Source of the DNA: Sphaeroforma arctica JP610
Lineage: Eukaryota; Opisthokonta; Ichthyosporea; Ichthyophonida
Direction of reading: 5' to 3'
Length of the DNA: 34,932 bases
Assembly: GCF_001186125.1 (NCBI RefSeq)
Contig: NW_014040537.1
Span: 78,687 to 113,618, forward strand
In this document: positions 11,954 through 18,057 of the stretch, piece after piece
Position numbering within the stretch: the stretch's first letter is position 1
Layout of the letters: each line of letters opens with the position of its first letter
The notes under the pieces: generated by a model
Told to the model about the DNA's origin: nothing
What the model saw: the letters and a program-made list of their open reading frames with translations, nothing else
The model's database searches: none
Position numbers and translations under genes: made by a program

Positions 11954-12252
11954 TATATATATATGGGACTATATATTATATATGCGTTTCCGTTTGTGTT
12001 CATGCAGTGTTATATATTTAAAGTATGTTATGGTTGTATTTCAGTTCCAAATCTAGAGCATCCCATGTTTCATCGACGTCGGTACTAACACCTGTCCTAT
12101 CCCTGCCCAGGCGTGGACATCCCCTTCACCTCAACACGTTCTTATACGCCGCCCTAGAACGGCTGTGGCTGAGTTTGAGTATCAAAGACGAGATCATACG
12201 CCACAACGATGCCACTGCAGCATATCATCTGAGAAGCTGGCTCGACTATTAG
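502..12252 (+). CDS. UBR1-like: UBR1/UBR2-like N-recognin E3 ubiquitin ligase, C-terminal part, 12 exons
   Basis: Exons: 502-627, 1251-1383, 2565-2702, 3514-3738, 4887-5171, 5816-5932, 6259-6389, 7494-7622, 8351-8633, 9527-9697, 10513-11725, 12111-12252 (stop TAG). All junctions have GT/AG ends and compatible phases; total 3093 bases, 1030 residues. A RING-H2 finger is split over exons 1-4: C38, C41, C146, H148, H151, C154, C187, C190, with the family's GEFLCPLC ending. The C-terminal domain (about residues 898-1030) has PALCLSCG, CNAH, CGAGVGVFF, YLDSHGE and RGHPLHLN, matching the end of animal and fungal UBR1/UBR2. The family recognises N-degrons and attaches ubiquitin with an E2 of the RAD6 type. 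Full-length relatives have about 1750 residues, so the UBR box and N-terminal half lie upstream. The RING loop between C41 and C146 is longer than in human UBR1. Exon choice is inference from phase and homology remembered, not from transcripts. Confidence 0.92.
607..834 (+). repeat. 57-bp tandem array x4 spanning a UBR splice donor
   Basis: Units start at 607, 664, 721 and 778. Each holds the last 21 bases of the exon (encoding QTCILCQ), the donor, and about 36 intron bases. Donors fall at 628 (GTATGT), 685 (GTATAT), 742 (GTATGT but with T instead of G just before it) and 799 (GTATGT). The period is 19 codons and the reading frame stays open across all four copies to 879. Confidence 0.95.
1050..1200. 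repeat. Compound (CA)n/(TA)n/(CATA)n microsatellite in UBR intron 1
   Basis: CACACA, TATATA and CATACATA blocks in succession, then an ATTGTATT-rich tail. The rest of the 628-1250 intron (835-1049) shows nothing I can assign. Confidence 0.9.
1251..1383 (+). CDS. UBR exon 2, RING loop
   Basis: Acceptor TCTGTAG ends at 1250, donor GTGAGT begins at 1384. The exon starts in phase 0 and leaves one base (G). It encodes ETSGAITIGEE and then MGLCGNIRLSGFINNRLVAV, which sits where UBR1 has its MVLSACVQ-like strand between RING ligands 2 and 3. Confidence 0.8.
1470..1625. repeat. About 75-bp direct repeat x2 in UBR intron 2
   Basis: A block with GGTGCGGGTC, TAGACATTTAA and TACTTTGAGTGT, ending GTCGCATATTGTG, occurs twice in a row with a few differences. 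The rest of 1626-2050 shows no other structure I can support. Confidence 0.8.
2058..2162. repeat. 35-bp minisatellite x3 in UBR intron 2
   Basis: Units at 2058, 2093 and 2128 contain CACTTTAGCAAGGGGTGGTT followed by a pyrimidine-rich tail. Copies differ at two or three bases. Confidence 0.93.
2268..2520. repeat. (CT)n, (CA)n and (TA)n microsatellites before UBR exon 3
   Basis: A CT tract near 2268-2282, then alternating CACACA and TATATA blocks to about 2512 and an A9 run. The true exon 3 acceptor lies about 50 bases further on, in CACCACACAG. Confidence 0.92.
2565..2702 (+). CDS. UBR exon 3, family-variable insertion in RING loop
   Basis: Acceptor AG 2563-2564, donor GTATGT at 2703. It needs one base from exon 2 and leaves one base, so its 138 bases can be included or skipped without a frameshift. 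It encodes MKGYIERQRASDDPALAQWK and an acidic tail. I could not match it to a conserved UBR segment; it lengthens the loop between RING ligands 2 and 3 and could be an optional exon. Confidence 0.7.
2662..2810 (+). repeat. 99-bp direct repeat spanning the exon 3 donor
   Basis: The exon's last 40 bases and donor (GTATGT at 2703) are copied 99 bases downstream, with a second GTATGT at 2802. Both copies share CCCAACGACCAGG, and the intron part shares a TAATAGATG/GAATAGATG stretch. The copy has diverged by about a quarter. Confidence 0.85.
2999..3395. repeat. Higher-order (CATA)n/(TA)n/(TG)n repeat, two copies
   Basis: A compound block of CATACATA, a few CATTCATT, TATATATA, then TGTGTGTGTATGCCTGTATC and ACCTGTATGTG occurs twice (about 3030-3175 and 3210-3390). 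The non-monotonous GCCTGTATCTGTATG core shows that the whole block was duplicated, not just slipped. Confidence 0.9.
3514..3738 (+). CDS. UBR exon 4, RING-H2 core
   Basis: Acceptor CACAG ends at 3513. The exon encodes TSCGHAMHHDCHGRY and GEFLCPLCKKANNTLLPYV, the last six zinc ligands of the UBR RING-H2 finger and the strand after it. It uses one base from exon 3 and leaves one base. GTATGT occurs at 3713, 3728 and 3739; only the last keeps phase with exon 5. Confidence 0.92.
3750..3905. repeat. (GT)n and TCTGTG-rich tract in UBR intron 4
   Basis: GT-rich sequence follows the exon 4 donor within a few bases, interrupted by TCTGAGTCTGTGTC-like hexamers. The stretch 3906-4205 holds only a few TTTAGGGTTTT-like motifs. 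Confidence 0.9.
4208..4318. repeat. About 21-bp minisatellite x5 in UBR intron 4
   Basis: Repeats of TCTATGTAGGGGTCTTTAT with small length changes. Between this array and 4600 I see only unique sequence with a TTTTAGGGTTTTAAGGG motif near 4440. Confidence 0.9.
4601..4834. repeat. 46-bp minisatellite x5 in UBR intron 4
   Basis: Units begin near 4596, 4642, 4688, 4734, 4780 and end near 4834, each with GGTTGACCTC, GAATGAGACTATA and CTCATACCTACCTCC. It stops about 50 bases before the exon 5 acceptor and does not cross it. Confidence 0.93.
4887..5171 (+). CDS. UBR exon 5, acidic linker
   Basis: Acceptor AAACAG ends at 4886, donor GTACAT at 5172; one base in, one base out. Encodes an acidic helix (DDAFMDDEFIKLIRSLQDPL) and an Ala/Thr/Ser-rich tail. 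It follows the RING finger, where UBR1 has a variable linker. Low conservation makes the function unclear. Confidence 0.8.
5430..5625. repeat. (ATCT)n/(ATGT)n/(CATA)n tract in UBR intron 5
   Basis: ATCTATGT repeats pass into the complementary ACATAGAT repeats near 5520, so the block could fold into a long imperfect hairpin. The rest of 5172-5815 is AT-rich and otherwise featureless. Confidence 0.85.
5816..5932 (+). CDS. UBR exon 6
   Basis: Acceptor ATCACAG ends at 5815, donor GTAAGT at 5933. The exon takes one base and leaves one base, reading GIWGMNAPERDNRFVVRRED and a Thr/Ala-rich end. It continues the variable linker after the RING. I have no family motif for it beyond position and phase. 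Confidence 0.72.
6125..6238. repeat. About 60-bp direct repeat x2 before UBR exon 7
   Basis: CACATACCCATACC followed by CCCCACTCACATC and a TATACCTATACATA tail occurs twice, 35 bases or less before the exon 7 acceptor. Confidence 0.75.
6259..6389 (+). CDS. UBR exon 7 with tandem NAGNAG acceptor
   Basis: The 3' splice site reads TTAGCAG, so splicing can occur after 6255 or 6258; the first adds one alanine. The exon encodes SWKAFVNMWLPKPNMFYSFG, then DGISK, and ends in phase 0 at GTACAC (6390). The YSFGVACDGISK part aligns with the LSFGVESS..K segment of UBR1. Confidence 0.85.
6770..6832. repeat. About 31-bp direct repeat x2 in UBR intron 7
   Basis: GTCTACACTAACCACCCCCT followed by GTGTCA occurs twice. 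The unit is in the intron between exons 7 and 8; 6390-6769 shows nothing else. Confidence 0.85.
6950..7150. repeat. (ACACGT/ACATAC)n microsatellite in UBR intron 7
   Basis: Alternating purine-pyrimidine repeats of CACATACACATA and CACGTACACGTA, a possible Z-DNA former. 7151-7385 is C/A-rich single-copy sequence. Confidence 0.88.
7389..7493. repeat. (ACTC)n tract forming the exon 8 polypyrimidine region
   Basis: A tract of TCTCTC and ACTCACTC repeats, with AATC variants, runs right up to the ACACAG acceptor at 7493. It therefore replaces the normal polypyrimidine tract and its length could affect exon 8 use. Confidence 0.85.
7494..7622 (+). CDS. UBR exon 8
   Basis: Phase 0 at both ends, 43 codons, so it is skippable in frame. 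Encodes SLKREITQRSVNRVVRTFDS and DVLQYTIRTTVASAEAL, corresponding to the helical ILFATTIYRIGLKV region of UBR1. Donor is GTAGGG. Confidence 0.85.
7795..8150. repeat. (TA)n/(TTA)n AT-rich tract in UBR intron 8
   Basis: TATATA and ATTATTATT blocks with almost no G or C. 8151-8350 is C/A-rich sequence leading to the exon 9 acceptor. Confidence 0.9.
8351..8633 (+). CDS. UBR exon 9
   Basis: Acceptor ACCAG ends at 8350; donor GTATGT at 8634; leaves one base. Encodes a helical segment with RQETCLRGLCHVLNLLRHKL and LLHLDPFSVLTQTLYTLIPN. The LDPFSVLTQTL piece matches the IDLFHVLVGAVL motif of UBR1. Its last 30 bases and donor are the seed of a tandem array in the following intron. Confidence 0.9.
8601..9012 (+). 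repeat. Tandem array x5 spanning the exon 9 donor
   Basis: Units begin at 8601, 8699, 8802, 8883 and 8949 (periods 98, 103, 81, 66 through internal deletions). Each starts with exon sequence AGACCTTGTACAC, followed by CCAATCAAATGA, the donor, then GTAACTGATAGGAATGCGTG. Donors: 8634 GTATGT, 8732 GTATTG, 8834 GTATGT, copy 4 deleted, 8982 GTATGT. An in-frame stop at 8657-8659 means use of a later donor would truncate the protein. Confidence 0.93.
9400..9480 (+). other. Diverged copy of part of UBR exon 10
   Basis: GTTCTGTACGTAGCCA at 9425 matches GTTCTGTACCTAGCCA inside exon 10 at 9559, with a weaker match to GTGCGTCC beyond it and to CAAGAAG before it. It lies 134 bases upstream, next to CACA microsatellite, and looks like an old duplication across the exon 10 acceptor. 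Confidence 0.5.
9527..9697 (+). CDS. UBR exon 10
   Basis: Acceptor CTGCAG ends at 9526, donor GTATGT at 9698, one base in and one out. Encodes KKSAQHLLEVLYLATCVQTC and a GGRAARALERAMETAHLE helix. It corresponds to the HLITMAHMLQILL region of UBR1. Confidence 0.82.
9735..10140. repeat. (GT)n/(TATG)n microsatellite filling UBR intron 10
   Basis: About 400 bases of GTGTATGTATGTA on the sense strand, starting about 40 bases after the donor. GTATGT, the donor used by this gene, recurs dozens of times here, so the tract is a field of decoy donors. Confidence 0.93.
10280..10540 (+). repeat. About 70-bp degenerate repeat x4 spanning the exon 11 acceptor
   Basis: Each unit has CTCTCGTGTGAT-like sequence, TATAAATAG or TATTTATAG, then ATGCTCCGTCCATTGG-like sequence matching the exon's start (ATGCTACATCCAGTG). 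AG ends fall at 10303, 10371, 10434 and the used 10512. Copies are roughly 70-80% alike by eye. Confidence 0.8.
10513..11725 (+). CDS. UBR exon 11, large exon with C-terminal Cys-rich domain
   Basis: One base in, two bases out (donor GTGAGT at 11726). The first half encodes a helical region with GLYRLVDE and LGIRGLRRRVQRELA, then a Pro/Thr/Ser-rich stretch (SQPTTTSTPTPSSSATATST) not seen in animal UBR1, then RVKQLIPLPADFNDLFHDAT and the zinc-rich domain: CAQC, CLSCG, CAKSACC, CNAHARRCGAG, YLDSHGERDFGLR. These are hallmarks of the UBR1/UBR2 C-terminal autoinhibitory region. The exon is far longer than the others, suggesting intron loss. Confidence 0.95.
11840..11985. repeat. (TA)n/(GT)n microsatellite in last UBR intron
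   Basis: ACACAC, TATATA, TGTGTG and TATATA blocks in turn, between the exon 11 donor and the CCCTGCCCAG acceptor of exon 12. Confidence 0.92.
12111..12252 (+). CDS. UBR terminal exon
   Basis: Completes the CGG codon split by the last intron, giving GLRRGHPLHLNTFLYAALER, which matches the GLKRGNPLHLS...Y motif at the UBR1 C-terminus, and ends HLRSWLDY, like the FNWQLL-type ending of the family. Stop TAG at 12250-12252. Confidence 0.95.
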
Positions 12253-12269
12253 CTGATTCATAAAGGCGA

Positions 12270-12275
12270 AATAAA
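12270..12275 (+). terminator. Poly(A) signal AATAAA of the UBR gene
   Basis: AATAAA lies 18 bases after the stop codon. A 3' UTR this short would be compact but matches the tight gene ends expected here. No transcript evidence. Confidence 0.6.
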
Positions 12276-12999
12276 TGGATATAAATGGTAATTCGACTGT
12301 TTTTATAACCAGTAAGTCTGAGATACCCGACTCTCAAATAGTCTAATACCCGGCCAGTACGGTCCATACCAGTGTGCTATCAAAACTATATGGCGAGTGT
12401 AAGAAATTGCAGCTTTGTCTAGTGAACCGATATATATCCCTGAATGGTTAATGGTTGATACCAAGTGAGTATACGTAGATGTGTCTACTTAACTGATATA
12501 TATCCTTGAATGCTTCTTTTCAAAACTGTCTTACTACAAAAACAAATACTTTACAGCGCTTTATCAGGCCGGGGTGTAGTGCCCTGAATATACATAGTTC
12601 GCATGAGATCTGATTTTATCTGCGTCTGATCTGATCTGACCTCAAACACAATGTGCAAATACTTCTTAGACAAAGCTGATGTGAACCGATGAGCGTTTTC
12701 ATCTATGGTGTTTACGAGGTGTCGGAGGTGTTGTTTCGGGACGGCAATGTCACCTCACGTCTGCTCGGTGTCACCAACAGAGCTTTGTGAGTTGCCTGCA
12801 CGAGCCATCTACTAGACCTGAAGGTTTGGGTTGTGCTCCGTTTGATATAAATATTTATTGAATACACTCTAAATCTACATATAGAGTATGTTTCAACAAG
12901 AACGCGACTAAAAGATTTGATTGAACACTATACCAGCTTGGAGCCTTCCTAATATGGAAAAAAAATTAAAATCGCATCCGCCGTTTTCAAAGTACAAGT
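12276..12999. other. Intergenic stretch between UBR and the small minus-strand gene
   Basis: Mostly unique, AT-moderate sequence. A TGATATATATCC-(C/T)TGAATG motif occurs twice (near 12430 and 12496). A 33-codon open frame at 12689-12790 has protein-like composition but no visible context. AATAAA on the minus strand (12854-12859) would serve the next gene. Confidence 0.6.
12854..12859 (-). terminator. Poly(A) signal AATAAA for the 13.0-kb minus gene
   Basis: TTTATT on the plus strand, 141 bases past the minus-strand stop codon at 13000. Plausible 3' UTR length. Confidence 0.45.
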
Positions 13000-13650
13000 T
13001 TAATAATTGAACGCAGAAACTAGCAAAGCACTAAACTTATGTATCATCTTTTTAATTATACACGTCATGTCATTGACCAAGTGTCGCACAGCCGCAGCTG
13101 CCCGATACATCGCATACTGCGCGCGTGTTTCAATTTCCTCCAGTTGTTCTTGTTGTTGTTGCTGCATGTATTCTTTCCTCAATCGCATTTGATGTCTTCT
13201 GAGTGCGGCTGCTCGCTCGTGAGCCATCATTTTCTCCGCAGCCGTCTGCTTGCGATGTTGCTCATATTCCGCGCGCTTCATGGCTTCTACTTGTTCAGCT
13301 CTGACAGCCTGTAATTCTTTCCTTGCTTGTTCCTCAGCTTCCATTGCCCTGCGTTCAACAAAAGCAGCCCACTTTCGACCCATCTCCTCTCCAATGTGTG
13401 CCCAGTATGCGCCAACATCTTTCACTGCCTGTGTTTTCTTTGTCGCCAATGGTCGATCTGTGAACACTTGTGTGTGCGTAGACGCTCTTTGTTGTCCTTC
13501 CATCTCACCCATATGTACCATCTCTTCGCCGAAATGCTGCCAGAATTTCCCAACGTCCTCTCCAATAGCACTTGGCTTCTGGCTGCGCAAAGGCATGGCC
13601 ACAGCGGTGGTCACTGCGACGCAGGATAACAATAGTTTATAGATATGCAT
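13000..13650 (-). CDS. Secreted helical coiled-coil protein, unknown family
   Basis: A single open frame of 216 residues starting at ATG 13650-13648. The first about 20 residues, MHIYKLLLSCVAVTTAVA, look like a signal peptide (basic start, hydrophobic core, small residues before a cut). Two related motifs follow: EDVGKFWQHFGEEM and KDVGAYWAHIGEEM about 45 residues apart. From about residue 85 on it is a charged Ala/Glu/Arg/Gln-rich helix with a MQQQQQEQLEEIE stretch, ending in a more hydrophobic tail. The frame stays open upstream of the ATG but with TTG as its first start-like codon, and the signal peptide supports the ATG chosen. I do not recognise the family; it could be an extracellular-matrix or vesicle protein. 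No introns are visible, unlike its left neighbour. Confidence 0.7.
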   Translation of the reverse strand: MHIYKLLLSCVAVTTAVAMPLRSQKPSAIGEDVGKFWQHFGEEMVHMGEMEGQQRASTHTQVFTDRPLATKKTQAVKDVGAYWAHIGEEMGRKWAAFVERRAMEAEEQARKELQAVRAEQVEAMKRAEYEQHRKQTAAEKMMAHERAAALRRHQMRLRKEYMQQQQQEQLEEIETRAQYAMYRAAAAVRHLVNDMTCIIKKMIHKFSALLVSAFNY

Positions 13651-16600
13651 TTTACTGTACTGAATCGCGTTTTTGTTTTGAGGACTCTCTCCGGGTGTAA
13701 AATATGTATGTATGCTCTGCACAAGCAATAAAGCTTCCTCTCGCACTCTTTTCAAGCCAAAATTAAAATTGCTTTGGAAATGAGAAATGCTCGAGATATC
13801 CAAACTATACGAATGTCGAATTTGGCAAGTAATATTAGGTAAATCAGATATGACCCATCAGAGGCCCCAAGAATCAGAATAGTCATTTCTAGTTTTCTAC
13901 GTCAAATATGTTCACAGTTCAAACAGAAGGTTCGCACCTGCCCGGGAAATTGGTCAGTGGACTCAATGAGATTGTGGAGTTCAAAGATTTCCTAAGAGGT
14001 CTGAGCCCTGAGGCATAGCGGCATACAAAATTACATAAATAATTAAATACTACTCAAAAAATCACAGCAGATTTTGCAAAACGAAAAGAAAAAAACTACT
14101 AAAAAAAAATGACGGCAAGTACCGGTCAAGTGCTCTGGAGTTTTTTTAGGAATAATCCGAACGCAAGGCCTACTACTCTCTCTCTCTCTCTGTCAGTGTC
14201 AGCTCTACTCTCTCACTCTCTACAGTTACTGTAGAGAGAGACTTCTATAGTGAGTACTGACTTCCTGAGTGAGACTGAGTAGTCCTACAACTTCTACAAG
14301 CCGGTCCGAAAATCGAAAATCAGACCCTGTATATTTATTTAGCTAGGACAGCAAGGATCAGTGTGAGACATCACCCTGGCGCCTGGTGACCTGGTCTCAC
14401 CCTCTCAATTCTGTTCTCAGTTCTCACTCTCAGTATAAAAAATATATATATAAAAACAAATACACACCCCAAAGAAGCCCCAGCCCGCCCCAGAGAGAGA
14501 CGATAGAAACATACATAGAGGCATAAATATCGGTATTTATAAATAGACTTCAAGTTTCAACTCTACAAAAATTAAAAAAAATATCAGCTGATTTTGTAGG
14601 TTACAGCTATTACCGGGTCACCAATGAAGGTCCAATGTAAGCGTAGTAAAACCACACGGAGCTTGAATTGGACAACATAAACCAAACATAAATTATAAAT
14701 GGGTTTTTCCAAAATATGGTTTTTTTCCCCTGTTCATGAGTTAGTCATGACAGAAATAATTCTTAGTATAAATGCCTTGAGCAGGCACTGCAATAAAGCA
14801 CTTATTCTAAGCTCTTATAATTGACAGTCTAACACAGTCACTTTAGTTTTTTTATTTGAGAAAATACATTTTTACCTCTCACACGACCACACCTGACACG
14901 GCGTCCAGTACATTATTTTATTTTATTTTTAAAATACTAGATTTATGTATTTACAGTTTTTAACGTTTTGCACAATTTTCCATTTGAGATTTACATCTAT
15001 TTCTTACCGAAATGGTTATCGACGGACGGAGGGTCATTTTTGCGCTGTATGGCGTTACAAGGCTATGTATGCACCCTATAAATTTACGTAGGAAAATATA
15101 AAAGTTGAACGTTTTATGAACCCATTATTTTTAAAGGGGAAGGCTTGAGGACTTGAGGGGACTCGGGAAGGCACTCAGGCACCCACACGGTCCCAGACTC
15201 CCGCAGTCCCACTCTCAGACTCCCTCTAAAGACTGCCATATGGCCGCAGTTGTTGTTGCAGATGAGGACTTGAGGCTTGGACCTTAAAAGTCCGGGTTTC
15301 TGGGGGAGACCGCGTAAAACTGTGGACTGTGGACTGTGGACTGTGGACTGTGGACTGTGGACTGTGGACTGTGGACTGTGGACTGTGGACTGTGGACTGT
15401 GGACTGTGGACTGTGGACTGTGGACTGTCGACTGTAAACTGTGGACTGGGATGCGGAGCTGCCACCACTCCCACCAGCATTGCAGCACGACACTAACGGC
15501 AGCTGCAATGCTGCCCGTGAGGGCTGAGGGCCTGAGGCTGTGCACCCAGCCACCACCGCAGTGCAGTTCAGCCCTGCGCATTATATTTTTGGGGAATCGA
15601 GTTTTGAAATTGCACGAGTTTTGACATCGATGTTTTTTTTTACTTGGCTCGAGTTCAAACCGGAGTAAATAAGTTTTCACAAGTAAACCCTAAAACCAAA
15701 AAAAAAAACTGTGGTGTCAACACTCAACACGAGCGTAATTTATATAAGTGTAGACACTATAGAGACTGTAGACTGTAGACTGTAGAGTGGAGTGTGTAGA
15801 CTCAGTACACAAACCGCATTTTTATCCTATAGCCTATATAGTATATACCTATTTTGGATTTGGTTTCATTTCCAGCCAATGAAATAGATGAAAATTTTGT
15901 TTATCCCACTCATAGTGCTCAGTCTTTTTATAAAGATCCTATGTACTCGAACTAAAGTACCTTGAGTAGTTGAGCTCTCACACATGGAAATGACATCTGG
16001 TGAGTCAATCAAAAAATGTTTGTGCCTGCCCTGACTGATGTGACATTTCAAAATATAAAAATCGTTCTACTATGTAGGAAAAAACAAAGAACTGTCTCGC
16101 AGGAGACAAATTCTGTAGCAAAAAAATATATATAGCAAATATATATATATATATATTTATATTTATTGTGTAGTTTACGACACTAAGAATGAAAATAGTA
16201 GTTAATATATATGATGTGAAATGTAAAAATACAAATAAGAAAGAATCTAGACCGAACCAAATTTTACGCGACCGACCTACTTTGAATTTGAATTTAGTTC
16301 TACCTTCACAAAGAGCGCTGCGAGAAAATGGCATGCCTGTGCCACTCCCTTATGTGTGTGTCTTCTTTCCTGGTCATTTGGTCAAACGAAAATTAATGCC
16401 GCTATGTCACTCATGTACACATGAGTCACCGTTCTCACTAATTTGTCGTACTAACCACAATCATGCACAATTTGATATATACCTACAATGCAGCTTCTTG
16501 TATGCTTTGAGCTAGGCAACTTCTTACGCCTGGTGAAACAGTTTGGTGCTCCTTATATCAAAAATCTTGTCGGAAGGAATAGTATGACAAGCTTGTCAAA

Positions 16601-17160
16601 CACCTTTGAAGGCAAATGTCAATAGAAGTTATATTTACTTCATGCACAATCTAAACCCTAAAACATCAAAATATTGCACCAAAATTCAACATGCGACGAC
16701 AGACGCGAGACTGTTGATAGATCGAATTGATCGCGATCCCCACGAAGGAAGCACTGCTTGTTGACTATAAAAAGCAAATCGGCCGTAGCATTGCTTCTAA
16801 ATGCTTGTTATAGTTTTGATGTTTGATGCAAGTGATCCACATTAAGTTTTGATATTTGATACAAGTCATTATCATTAACTACTCCAAGATGTGTTTAATA
16901 GACGCTTGGAGAGATTGACAATATGTGCACGCGAGCCATGGACTGTAGAAATCATTTGTATTGTATGAAATACTGTATTATGCTCTTTCAAATTTGAACT
17001 ACTCTATCGTGCTGAGAACCCTCGTGGCAATCTGTGCTTATTGTGGGACCGGTCGCAACTACATTATTCCAGTTGTTAATGTCTAGACTGCGATGCGCTC
17101 ACATCGTTGTCTGTTCGAACCTTATTGCGCCTGCAATAACGGTTGAAGAATCTTAGAGAT
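13651..17160. other. AT-rich region without supported genes
   Basis: No open frame here has convincing protein composition. It holds CT/GA-rich tracts (14178-14280), long A/T runs, a 9-bp minisatellite (15318-15435), a TATATT tract near 16140, and scattered AAACCCTAAAAC-type motifs (15684, 16650). Stretches such as CCTGAGCCCTGAGG recur here and further right. Compared with the flanking genes it has few CATA or GT microsatellites. Confidence 0.6.
15318..15448. repeat. 9-bp minisatellite (TGGACTGTG)n, about 13 copies
   Basis: Nearly perfect head-to-tail copies of a 9-mer, decaying at the right end to CGACTGTAAACTGTGGACTGGG. Open in three frames on the minus strand purely because the period is a multiple of three. 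Similar GTAGACTGTAGACTG repeats lie at 15768-15785 and TTGTGGACTCTG repeats at 18658-18695. Confidence 0.95.
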
Positions 17161-17163
17161 GAA

Positions 17164-17169
17164 TTTATT
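17164..17169 (-). terminator. Poly(A) signal AATAAA after the 17.2-kb minus gene
   Basis: TTTATT on the plus strand, 12 bases beyond the stop codon at 17182-17184. The gap resembles the 18-base gap seen for the UBR gene. Confidence 0.4.
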
Positions 17170-17181
17170 ACGGATTGTCAA

Positions 17182-18057
17182 TCACGCTAATGAGAACGTT
17201 CTCTCCAAATCAGAAAGAGCGAGCTCGTTAAAATGTGAGAAATCTCCGACTGGCGACAGAAGATTCTGGCCTATACTTGGTTCCAGTTCCAGGTCAAATG
17301 CGTCGAAGCTCCACCCAAAAGAACTGAGAGAAGGAGTCGTCGAGTTCCGGGATAACATGGAAGATTGTGTGTCCATTCGCTCTAAGGTATAATTCGTGCC
17401 TGTGTTCGGATTGAGTAGTGCTAGGTGCTGTGTGGGTGACTCAGGAAGACTAGTCGAAACAGGCGAATACATGCGTGTATCTAGCAAACCGCTCGCCTTT
17501 GGTACAGAATCAAGCAGTCTCAGATTTCCCAACGTAGAAGCTACAGCCAAATCCGAGTCGGGTATCAGCGCAGGAAAAGCATTTGATCTTTCAGTTGGAG
17601 AATCCGTTGATATCGTCGGTAATAAATCGAATTCAGGAAGGATTTGTGTTGGTTGGTTCAGATTATCAGGCACCAGACCCTTGAGTAATATATCGGAAAA
17701 CGCAGTCTGACAGCGCTTGAAATCATAGTAAGGGGTTCTGGGTGTGTGTAAGGGTAGAAAGTTTGACTGTGTAGGTAAGATAGGTAGGCTCGATTGTACT
17801 TGGCCAATGGGTGCAACAGGTCGTACGTGTTGTACACGAGGCAGAGTGGTCGTCATTTTAGGACTCATCTGCTGTCTCGTAATTGATATTTTACGCACAG
17901 AGTGTAATGAAGGCTCACTCCTGGATCTCTTCGCTCCTACCTTCGCATTTGTATCTGCATCTTTGGATCTTCTCTTAGTGCTGCTTTTAGAAACAAAATC
18001 GGCTTGCTTCGCATAGTGCCACTTACGGTAGACAGTGTTGGCTTGTGTAGATGTCAT
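17182..18057 (-). CDS. Ser/Pro/Leu-rich putative nuclear protein, unknown family
   Basis: Single open frame of 291 residues from ATG 18057-18055 to TGA. The N-terminal 65 residues are basic, with KRRSKDADTNAKVGAKRSRS, a bipartite nuclear-localisation-like signal, and RSRSEPSLHSVRK, a possible kinase/14-3-3 site. The middle is rich in Ser, Pro, Thr and Leu (SLPILPTQSNFLPLHTPRTP). The C-terminus, FGWSFDAFDLELEP then SHFNELALSDLERTFSL, mixes acidic and bulky hydrophobic residues like a transactivation segment. No DNA-binding fold is visible. The nearest upstream codon in frame is TTG, so ATG at 18057 is the likely start. No introns. Function as a transcriptional co-regulator is inference only. 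Confidence 0.7.
   Translation of the reverse strand: MTSTQANTVYRKWHYAKQADFVSKSSTKRRSKDADTNAKVGAKRSRSEPSLHSVRKISITRQQMSPKMTTTLPRVQHVRPVAPIGQVQSSLPILPTQSNFLPLHTPRTPYYDFKRCQTAFSDILLKGLVPDNLNQPTQILPEFDLLPTISTDSPTERSNAFPALIPDSDLAVASTLGNLRLLDSVPKASGLLDTRMYSPVSTSLPESPTQHLALLNPNTGTNYTLERMDTQSSMLSRNSTTPSLSSFGWSFDAFDLELEPSIGQNLLSPVGDFSHFNELALSDLERTFSLA

Noticed and set aside
14750-14830. Possible LTR-like promoter and poly(A) pair (TATAAATG ... AATAAAG)
   Set aside because: No flanking repeat, primer-binding site or coding remnant of a retroelement is visible, so a family call is not supported.
15114-15680. Minus-strand open frame of 188 codons
   Set aside because: Its centre is the 9-bp minisatellite (HSPQSTV repeats), whose period keeps three frames open; the flanks have no family signature.
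16189-16515. Plus-strand open frame of 108 codons and its overlapping minus-strand frame
   Set aside because: Neither has family motifs; the AT-rich start and the two opposing frames suggest chance.
17095-17150. tRNA-like B-box (TGTTCGAACC)
   Set aside because: No A-box at the right distance and no cloverleaf could be drawn.
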